Assembly: GCA_024698485.1 (NCBI GenBank)
Contig: JAILRC010000022.1
Coordinates: 1-64,000, forward strand
From: Lachnospiraceae bacterium
GTDB taxonomy: Bacteria > Bacillota > Clostridia > Lachnospirales > Lachnospiraceae
Length of the DNA stretch: 64,000 bases
Direction: 5' to 3'
Positions within the stretch are counted from its first letter, which is position 1; each line of letters begins with the position of its first letter. The notes beneath the pieces were generated by a model. That model had not been told where the DNA came from. It did no database searches and worked only from the letters and a program-made list of their open reading frames with translations. The translations under genes were made by a program, and so were the position numbers. Of this stretch, positions 58,573 to 64,000 are shown piece by piece.

Positions 58573-58659
58573 AACGTGTCCTCGTGTGATTTGATGAATG
58601 TGGGGGAAAAGGATTTCTTTTTCGAACAGGTTAAAGCACATTCGTTCTATATCTGAAAT

Positions 58660-58783
58660 CAGGATGCGCCTGCGGCACTACGTGCCGCCTTATGCCCAAA
58701 CGTACATACCACACGCTCCTAAAAAACAGGATCTGTGGTACGTACGTTCAGGCATACTGCTGCGCAGTTCACGGCGGATCCTG
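58660..58783. repeat. Four-way-junction inverted repeat upstream of purL
   Basis: Outer arms CAGGAT-CGCC (58660-58670) and GGCG-ATCCTG (58773-58783) pair. Inner arms ATGCC, ACGTAC, ACCACA (58692-58713) pair with TGTGGT, GTACGT, GGCAT (58734-58755) around a 20-base loop. Between them each side has its own small hairpin: GCGGCAC-TAC-GTGCCGC (58672-58688) and ACTGC-TGC-GCAGT (58756-58768). It could be an RNA leader or a palindromic repeat element. It is unlike known purine riboswitches. Confidence 0.7.
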
Positions 58784-58893
58784 TAATATATGGACCGATC
58801 CGGTTTTGGCCTGCCTGTTAAAAAAATATCCTTTATTCGTACTTCCATTAAAGCACAAATGGTGTTATTATGAAAATTAATATAATTCACTTG

Positions 58894-58916
58894 TTTAATT
58901 ACGTAGGCTAATTAAA
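58894..58916. promoter_or_regulatory. Inverted repeat upstream of the LysR gene, possible autoregulatory site
   Basis: TTTAATTA (58894-58901) and TAATTAAA (58909-58916) with a seven-base spacer fit the TA-rich T-N11-A style of LysR operators, about 47 bases ahead of the regulator's start. Confidence 0.4.
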
Positions 58917-58962
58917 AATTGAAGATGATACGGGTGGGCTATATGCCCGGATGGAGGTTCCA

Positions 58963-59853
58963 ATGACAGACGTTAACTACGAGCTTTACAAGGTTTTTTA
59001 TCATGTGGCGAAATCCTTAAGTTTCTCCGATGCGGCCACGGATCTTTTTATTTCACAATCTGCGGTCAGCCAGTCCATCAAGGTTCTTGAGAGAAGGCTG
59101 GGACAGACACTTTTCGTGAGAAGCACAAAAAAAGTCACCCTCACAAAGGAAGGTGAGATCCTCTACAAGCACATCGAACCTGCGGTAAGCCTCATCACAA
59201 AGGCAGAGAACCAGCTTTCCTCAGCCAAGGAAACCGGCGACATCATATTTAAGATCGCTGCCAGCGACACCATATGCCGCTACTTCCTGGTGCCCTATTT
59301 CAACGAATTTCATAAGAAATATCCCAACATCCACATAAAAGTCATCAACGCATCCTCTTCAGGCTGCGCCGCTCTCCTTGAAGAGAACAAAGTGGACCTC
59401 ATCGTGTCCAACCACCCCAATCCCACTTTGAACAGTACCATGAAGATCGTTCCTGTGGCCGAATTCAGAGATATGTTCGTGGCAGACCGTGAAGCTTTCC
59501 CTTTTGAGGACAAGGAACTCACCTTAAGAAAGCTCTCCAAGATGCCCATCCTCATGCTGGACAAGACTTCCACCACCAGTGTTTTTCTCCACGAGCTTTT
59601 CCGCAAGGCTTCCATCGATCTGGTGCCCTCAATTGAAGTTGCAAGTAACGATCTCTTGATCGACCTGGCCAAGATCGGCCTGGGAATCGCCTTCGTTCCG
59701 GATTACAGCCTCAAGACCAAGGAGAACTCCAATCTCTATGAGATCAAGATAAACGAGAAGATCCCTTCCCGCCGCATAGTGGCAGCCTATGACGACTCCA
59801 TGCCCCTGACGGAGCCCGCAGTGTTCTTCCTGGATCTCATAAGAAATAAGTAA
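58963..59853 (+). CDS. LysR-family transcriptional regulator
   Basis: The 296-residue protein has an N-terminal winged helix (residues 1-62: FYHVAKSLSFSDAATDLF, ISQSAVSQSIKVLERRLGQ, LFVRSTKKVTLTKEG) and a periplasmic-binding-protein-like effector domain from about 90. The ATG at 58963 has GGAGG five bases upstream. The effector is unknown. It is divergent from purL across a 390-base gap that holds a structured repeat, and purL or itself may be a target. Confidence 0.92.
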   Translation: MTDVNYELYKVFYHVAKSLSFSDAATDLFISQSAVSQSIKVLERRLGQTLFVRSTKKVTLTKEGEILYKHIEPAVSLITKAENQLSSAKETGDIIFKIAASDTICRYFLVPYFNEFHKKYPNIHIKVINASSSGCAALLEENKVDLIVSNHPNPTLNSTMKIVPVAEFRDMFVADREAFPFEDKELTLRKLSKMPILMLDKTSTTSVFLHELFRKASIDLVPSIEVASNDLLIDLAKIGLGIAFVPDYSLKTKENSNLYEIKINEKIPSRRIVAAYDDSMPLTEPAVFFLDLIRNK

Positions 59854-59889
59854 AGAACAACTCTTTCGGTACGCATCTTACGGTAAAGT

Positions 59890-59926
59890 AAAGGTCTTCA
59901 GCCTTTTTGGACTGAAGACCTTTATT
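59890..59926 (+). terminator. Terminator of the LysR gene
   Basis: AAAGGTCTTCAG (59890-59901) and CTGAAGACCTTT (59912-59923) form a 12-bp stem followed by ATT. Confidence 0.8.
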
Positions 59927-59955
59927 GCAATTATCTTACGAAATAACTCTATTTA

Positions 59956-60180
59956 TCACTGCTTTTTTGCTTTTTTATAAAAAACAACGGCTAAAACAAT
60001 ACAAATAACTATTCCGACTATGAACGGTATGCCGTAAATGAATGCCACGCTTGCCGGTGCACTAAAACCGAGATGCTCAATCGCATAAAGCATATCGCGA
60101 TAGATATAAGCAACACGCGCACACATCACGTCAGACAGTAGAACTGCAATGATCACGAACACTATAGCCAATTTCTTCAT
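59956..60180 (-). CDS. Small two-helix membrane protein, unknown function
   Basis: The 74-residue protein has an N-terminal helix (LAIVFVIIAVLLSDVMC) and a second one (FIVGIVICIVLAVVFY), ending KKAKKQ. GGAGG lies 11 bases before the ATG. It does not match a family I know. Base composition is more AT-rich than the operons upstream, and it marks the start of an accessory-looking stretch that continues to the window end. Confidence 0.6.
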   Translation of the reverse strand: MKKLAIVFVIIAVLLSDVMCARVAYIYRDMLYAIEHLGFSAPASVAFIYGIPFIVGIVICIVLAVVFYKKAKKQ

Positions 60181-60311
60181 AAATACTGTTTCCTCCGGAC
60201 TTTATAAAGCTGCAATATAATATAATTCTAACATAGTTCATAACGAAATCAACAGAATTCGGCATAATCAAAATGAGTTCGGCAGTAGTCATCGCGCAGA
60301 AAGATGATAGT

Positions 60312-60709
60312 TAAAACATTGTGTGCCCTAACTTCACCGCTCTCTTCTTACGTTTGCGGCATATCGATCGAATTGTTTTTATGCGCTTCGCGGCAGAAAC
60401 GGATGAAAACACAGACTCCGTCGTTAAGCCGCTGTAAGTGCCCAATGCTATGGGCACCAATCTCGCCCATCTACACGATGTTAAGTTAAGCGTATTCAGG
60501 GCTCAGACAATGGTGCCCATCACGCGTTCGAGCGCTAACACCGGCTAAACTCCTCCGTAGAATTTTCATCCGTTCCTGCTGCTGCGCGCTTATTTATATA
60601 CCTTCACATACCGCAAGCCTCATACGAGATCCGTGAAGCAGACCGCACAGTGTTTTAGCGGAGAGAAAAAGTCGGCGGGCAAGCTCTGCTTGCCCGCCGA
60701 CTGCGCGAT
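60312..60709. repeat. Direct repeat copy A flanking the Rpn gene (carries an internal insertion)
   Basis: Copy A matches copy B (61877-62052) in the same orientation: 60312-60366 differs from 61877-61931 at one base in 55, and 60603-60709 matches 61947-62052 with few changes. The 3' part contains a perfect GTCGGCGGGCAAGC/GCTTGCCCGCCGAC hairpin (60671-60701). About 215 bases between the two blocks are absent from copy B. Short open frames here are not coding. The rest of the 576-base gap shows nothing else. Confidence 0.85.
60398..60574. mobile_element. MITE-like inverted-repeat insertion inside repeat copy A
   Basis: The extra segment of copy A is itself a long imperfect palindrome: AACGGATGAAAA (60398-60409) and TTTTCATCCGTT (60563-60574) are perfect end repeats, and ATGGGCACC (60450-60458) pairs with GGTGCCCAT (60512-60520). 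It has no coding potential. Size and form are like a miniature inverted-repeat element. Confidence 0.55.
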
Positions 60710-60756
60710 AAAAGCCAATTACATATAGAGTATTTGCATGTTTTCATGTTCTGGGT

Positions 60757-61680
60757 TTACTGTTCAAGATACGCCGTTATCTGCTCTTCTGAAATCCCGT
60801 TCTGCTTAAGAAGAGCGAGGAGTTTGGAAACCTCTGAGCTCAAGGTAGAGTTCTCTGCGGTTAGTGAAGAATTTTCTGCACTTAATGCAGCTTTCTCATC
60901 AGCCAATAAAGCGAGTTCTTCCCTGCTTTCCTGTAATTCATGCTCAAGAGTCCGTTTATCAAGCATATATTTCTCATGGGCTTCCATAATTGTTTTTTCC
61001 TCACTCTGGACGTTGGAACTATACATAACCTGTGCCACCTCCTTAAACGTGTCATCCTTTAAGCATATCTTCTTAAGCTCTTCCCATGTGGTTGCTTTGA
61101 AGATCTCTGCCCAATAAACAAGATCGTTATCTATGTCTTCCTGCGTTGCTATATCGGTCTTGTTTAAATATAACACGTTTAGCTTGAGATAGGAAGAGTA
61201 GGAATGGAAGTTTTTGGTATTAAGAAGTTCGTAATGAGAATAGAATTCAGGATAATCCGGAAACAGCGGATCGTTCATGATCGCAATAAAGGTGGCGGGC
61301 TTAAGCTTTGAATAGTCATCGCCTTCCCCTATGCTGTCAAAGCAGCGGCAAAGATAGAGTAAAGTCCTAAGTTTCCAGCTGCCTTTTACATACATCTGAA
61401 GCTCGATATCGATGATCTCGTTGTTGTTTAAAGAAACCTTTACGTCAAGGATGACCTCCTTGGTGGCATACTTCGAATAGTCGACGGGATTGGTGAGTGT
61501 CACTTCTTTCACGGTTTTAGGATCAAGACCTTTAAGAGCGCATACCAAACCTTTAAGGGCTTTGGGAGACTTAGCCATAACAAGATGGAACATCATATCG
61601 TTTTTAAGGGTAACATCAATAGGACCTGTTGCATCCTCGAAGGAAACAGGCATAGTAGCAGTGTTTTCTTTTGTATTCAT
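60757..61680 (-). CDS. Rpn-family recombination-promoting nuclease / putative transposase (PD-(D/E)XK)
   Basis: The 307-residue protein has the Rpn/PDDEXK_2 pattern: PIDVTLKNDMMFHLVMAK near residue 18, EVTLTNPVDY, and VILDVKVSLNNNEIIDIELQM with the nuclease Asp and Glu-x-Gln. YLCRCFDSIGEGDDY and KPATFIAIM follow. The C-terminal 90 residues are a coiled coil (ALSAENSSLTAENSTLSSEV). Family members promote RecA-independent recombination in E. coli. GGAGG precedes the ATG at 61680. It is flanked on both sides by direct repeats, suggesting a mobile or rearrangement-prone unit. Confidence 0.9.
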   Translation of the reverse strand: MNTKENTATMPVSFEDATGPIDVTLKNDMMFHLVMAKSPKALKGLVCALKGLDPKTVKEVTLTNPVDYSKYATKEVILDVKVSLNNNEIIDIELQMYVKGSWKLRTLLYLCRCFDSIGEGDDYSKLKPATFIAIMNDPLFPDYPEFYSHYELLNTKNFHSYSSYLKLNVLYLNKTDIATQEDIDNDLVYWAEIFKATTWEELKKICLKDDTFKEVAQVMYSSNVQSEEKTIMEAHEKYMLDKRTLEHELQESREELALLADEKAALSAENSSLTAENSTLSSEVSKLLALLKQNGISEEQITAYLEQ

Positions 61681-61876
61681 TAAACCTCCTGAATGAATTA
61701 AAAAATTAAGGGAATTCTTTGGCAAGAACGTCAAAAAGAAAAGCTGCAGCTGTTATCGGTGAAGAACCACCAAAAGAATTAATAGTATTGTACATGCATC
61801 ATGTGTGGATTTTCAATATACAAAGTTAACAAAAATCGGTGTCTTAAATGTACAAAATGCACAAAAGGATGAGATA

Positions 61877-62052
61877 TAAAACATTGTGCGCCCTAACTTC
61901 ACCGCTCTCTTCTTACGTTTGCGGCATATCGGTTGTTTAATGCGCTTTCACACGCCGCAAGCCTCATACGAGATCTGTGAAGCAGACCGCAAAGTGTTTT
62001 GGTTAGAGAAAAAGTCGGCGGGCAAGCTCTGCTTGTCAACCGACTGCGCGAT
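61877..62052. repeat. Direct repeat copy B flanking the Rpn gene
   Basis: This is the shorter, uninterrupted copy of the repeat at 60312. It has TTTGCGGC...GCCGCAAG inverted blocks and a decayed form of the terminal hairpin (AAGCTCTGCTTG core retained). The gap between the Rpn gene and the next gene (61681-62099) otherwise holds only AT-rich sequence. Confidence 0.85.
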
Positions 62053-62099
62053 GGTTATTAACACGATTTAAGCTTAAGAGAGAAAACCCATATAGCTCT

Positions 62100-62522
62100 C
62101 TATTGTGTGTTGTCATTGTATGGATTTCGTGACAGAATTTCTTCAATTTCAGCCTTTTTCTTCTCGTAGAATTCTTGGCCGAATCTTGAATATATTTCCA
62201 GTTCCTTTTGAAAAGTTATCCGTCGATTATCTTCTCCAACAATATGATTATGATAGGTATAATTCCACGCTACAGAAAATGCCACAGTTTGTACGACACG
62301 TTCAAGTATATACTCTTTCTTGTCGGTAACAAACTCTTCAACAATTGCTCCCCTGTCACCAAACCCCATGCCATGATACATTCCATCTTTATAATAAAAA
62401 TTATATCCACCGGGAACAATTGTCTTACCATCTTCAAAGCGAATAAAGTCCCAACTCACGCCTTCTATTTTTGAATTTACTTCGTTTGTCACGTATTCTT
62501 TAAGTTCGCTTGTAGATAACAC
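62100..62522 (-). CDS. Imm63-like immunity-type protein
   Basis: The 140-residue protein reads from a GTG at 62522 with GGAGG eight bases upstream. An ATG-started frame at 62579 would overlap the upstream gene. Visible features are a DGMYHGMGFGDRG block, AFSVAWNYTYHNHIVGED, then NRRITFQKELEIYSRFGQEF and a basic helix ending EEILSRNPYNDN. This late W-Y, R-F-Q and NPY-D pattern recalls Imm63-family immunity proteins of polymorphic toxin systems. The match is from memory and moderate. Confidence 0.55.
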   Translation of the reverse strand: MLSTSELKEYVTNEVNSKIEGVSWDFIRFEDGKTIVPGGYNFYYKDGMYHGMGFGDRGAIVEEFVTDKKEYILERVVQTVAFSVAWNYTYHNHIVGEDNRRITFQKELEIYSRFGQEFYEKKKAEIEEILSRNPYNDNTQ

Positions 62523-62572
62523 ATTCGTCACCTCCGCCTTCATATGTTTGTTATCTGTCAAAAAAAATTTAT

Positions 62573-62935
62573 CTACCAAAGATCTATTCTCGTCGCTATA
62601 AACTCAACGTTCATTCCATTCCTCAGATCCTTCGGGATCCCGTTTTCATTAACGTGAAAACGAAAGCCTTTTGCTTCTACAAAACCTGACTGCAGATCCT
62701 TTATTTTCCCTCTGATCCGATATCTGAAAGCCCCTTCCGCCTTTTCAATGCTTTCATCTTCTGAATCGGTAGAATGTAAATCTATTTCATCCAGGCATTC
62801 AAGTTTACCTACTGTTTCATCAATCTTATACGGACATGGACACGAAAAGCATTCTATGCATTCTTCACCGTTTGAAACATGAAGCACAGCCTCTTTTGCG
62901 CTCTCGTCCAGCCAGTTAATGCTTTTAATATACAT
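62573..62935 (-). CDS. Hypothetical protein in the immunity-like cluster
   Basis: The 120-residue protein begins MYIKSINWLDESAKEAVLHV, has a Cys cluster (ECIECFSCPCPY), and a beta-rich second half (FRYRIRGKIKDLQSGFVEAKG). GGGAGG precedes the ATG by four bases, and the spacing to both neighbours is short, so it is a real gene of a small minus-strand operon. No family recognised. Four cysteines within ten residues might bind metal. Confidence 0.6.
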   Translation of the reverse strand: MYIKSINWLDESAKEAVLHVSNGEECIECFSCPCPYKIDETVGKLECLDEIDLHSTDSEDESIEKAEGAFRYRIRGKIKDLQSGFVEAKGFRFHVNENGIPKDLRNGMNVEFIATRIDLW

Positions 62936-62944
62936 ACAGCCTCC

Positions 62945-63370
62945 CTAGAAAGAGTTTCTCCATAATTGTGCACTACTTCCAATCTCACCATCGCTTAATT
63001 GTTTAAGTTCTTTACTAAACCTCTCTAACTGTCCTAATTCAGTTCTGACATAAAAGCAGCAACGATGCAATCTTTCATCATTATCCGCCAATTCAATGTC
63101 AACTTCAATTTTTACATGGCCATGGTTATCTGCCTCCATAATATTCATTGAAAAAGCCGGGGTATAATTTCCTTTCTTGCATCCATACTCCACATAACAT
63201 GGCTCTGTACAGTTATCGATATAGTTTATCATCTTGTTCGCATTGTTCTTAAAAAGAGGCTGTTGAACATAGCAAGTCTGATATGCCGAAACAAATTCCG
63301 ACTCTGCAGAAATTTTGAATTCGAGCAAATCTCCTTCCTGCCATATTTTTTCAAATATTATTTTGTCCAC
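62945..63370 (-). CDS. WapI-family-like immunity protein (tentative)
   Basis: The 141-residue protein starts at GTG 63370 with GGGAGG six bases upstream (ATG 63394 is a weaker choice). The C-terminal half, ADNHGHVKIEVDIELADND then HRCCFYVRTELGQLERF, resembles small beta-rich immunity proteins related to the WapI set of Bacillus. The assignment is by pattern only. It lies nine bases ahead of the Cys-cluster gene. Confidence 0.5.
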   Translation of the reverse strand: MDKIIFEKIWQEGDLLEFKISAESEFVSAYQTCYVQQPLFKNNANKMINYIDNCTEPCYVEYGCKKGNYTPAFSMNIMEADNHGHVKIEVDIELADNDERLHRCCFYVRTELGQLERFSKELKQLSDGEIGSSAQLWRNSF

Positions 63371-63412
63371 ATGCCACCTCCCGTAAATCTCCAAGTCAAA
63401 AATGTACTGCTG

Positions 63413-64000
63413 TTAACACCACGCCTGTAGCTTTAAATCTTTAATTTCCGGACTTTTCTTAATAAGAACATCATAATTTCCTGCATAAGTTTTCTCATAG
63501 CCTTTTTTTGCATCCGCTGACAATCTCTTGTAAACACCACTATCCTTCGAGAACATCCAAACGTCTACATTATGTGCGTTCTTAACAATATCTGCCATGT
63601 CAGGATAATATTCAACCAAAAGTTCTTCACCAAAACCGCAGAGAATAAGATCGTCCTTCCCATATTTCTTTGCTATCTCCATAAACATTTTAAGAAGACG
63701 TCCATATCCGCCGCCGCAACTGTATTCTTTACAATTAAACCAAATATTGAGCAGATATATGTTATCTTTTCTTTCAACATTCAATCCGGCATATCCTTTA
63801 GCCACCTTACAGTCTGTCCAAACAATCTTAGAATCTCTTAACGCAAGGGCAATATCCTCTTCCCCTATCTCTTTTCCGGACTCATCCGTCCAATTATCCT
63901 TCTGAACAATACGCATATGCTTTGGTTCAATGATATTCAATTCCTGAAAATGCAAAAGAATATCTTTGTAAAAATCCGCCTTTTTGCTAAAATAAATTGC
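63413..64000 (-). CDS. Hypothetical protein, 5' end beyond the window
   Basis: The frame is open through the right edge (AIYFSKKADFYKDILLHFQE before the first internal start-like codon), so at least 195 residues are visible and the start is missing. It has a mixed alpha/beta pattern (NIYLLNIWFNCKEYSCGGGYG; KMFMEIAKKYGKDDLILCGFG; VDVWMFSKDSGVYKRLSADA). I do not recognise the family. It is co-directional with the immunity-like genes, 42 bases ahead of the next one. Confidence 0.6.
   Translation of the reverse strand, partial: AIYFSKKADFYKDILLHFQELNIIEPKHMRIVQKDNWTDESGKEIGEEDIALALRDSKIVWTDCKVAKGYAGLNVERKDNIYLLNIWFNCKEYSCGGGYGRLLKMFMEIAKKYGKDDLILCGFGEELLVEYYPDMADIVKNAHNVDVWMFSKDSGVYKRLSADAKKGYEKTYAGNYDVLIKKSPEIKDLKLQAWC

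Noticed and set aside
58573..58962. Purine riboswitch upstream of purL
   Set aside because: No conserved purine aptamer core or PRPP/ykkC-like motif could be seen. The structure present is a different four-way inverted repeat.
60304..60489. Short frame inside repeat copy A, and its relative at 61886-62071
   Set aside because: The shared peptide sequence comes only from the DNA repeat. Frame is lost outside it and there is no ribosome site.
1..64000. CRISPR array
   Set aside because: No regularly spaced short direct repeats were seen; the repeats found are two-copy or coding tandem repeats.

Overview
The window looks like a chromosome segment of a pectin-degrading member of the Lachnospiraceae (Butyrivibrio/Lachnospira-like Clostridia). 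This rests on moderate GC, AGGAGG-type ribosome binding sites, single-chain PurL of about 1,250 residues, Thr/Pro-rich linkers behind lipoprotein signals, LplABC-type sugar importers and a T-box on pheST. The organism name is an inference. Both window edges cut genes.

Region by region. (1) 1-4.5 kb (+): the end of a solute-binding protein, a thermonuclease-like lipoprotein, and an OB-repeat lipoprotein that also ends in a sortase-like TPKTGD tail. (2) 4.5-9.1 kb (-): a promoter-led operon with a nucleotidase/guanylate-kinase-like fusion, two NrnA-type DHH phosphoesterases, a phosphodiester glycosidase-family protein and a small membrane protein. (3) 9.2-18.9 kb (-): housekeeping genes. They are a 58-residue YjfB motility protein with a sigma-28-like promoter, a lipocalin-like protein, the T-box(Phe)-pheS-pheT-MBL hydrolase operon, an iron alcohol dehydrogenase, an orphan FakA-like domain, threonine aldolase and a GNAT enzyme. 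(4) 19.0-30.4 kb (-): a rhamnogalacturonan-I operon, read as permease, permease, binding protein, GH105, CE12 esterase, GH112 phosphorylase, rhaB, rhaA. A divergent AraC regulator sits at 30.7 kb. (5) 31.8-48.3 kb: a homogalacturonan region with a Cthe_2159-like pectin-binding lipoprotein, an intracellular pectin methylesterase, then a long (+) operon. That operon holds a membrane protein, two permeases, a binding protein, two 4-TM proteins, an ATPase, two more 4-TM proteins, GH28, GH105, an AEC transporter and a second ATPase. (6) 48.3-54.7 kb: a small lipoprotein with the same lipobox plus TPKTGD layout, pncB, a DUF308 protein, a nitroreductase, tRNA-Gln(CUG), a GH25 lysozyme, a YigZ/IMPACT protein and an XRE-TPR regulator. 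(7) 54.8-64 kb: purL preceded by a four-way-junction inverted repeat, a LysR regulator, an Rpn-family nuclease flanked by direct repeats, and a run of small immunity-like genes leaving the window.

Working together: the two pectin loci appear to bind and import oligosaccharides still carrying methyl and acetyl groups. Decoration removal and depolymerisation then happen in the cytoplasm, because CE12, PME, GH28, both GH105 enzymes and GH112 all lack signal peptides. Galacturonosyl ends go to GH105, galactosyl-rhamnose to GH112, and L-rhamnose to RhaA and RhaB. The rhamnulose-1-phosphate aldolase is not in the window. The least explained parts are the paired 4-TM proteins around the ATPase, the structured repeats at 58.7 and 60.3-62.1 kb, and the lipobox/TPKTGD proteins.
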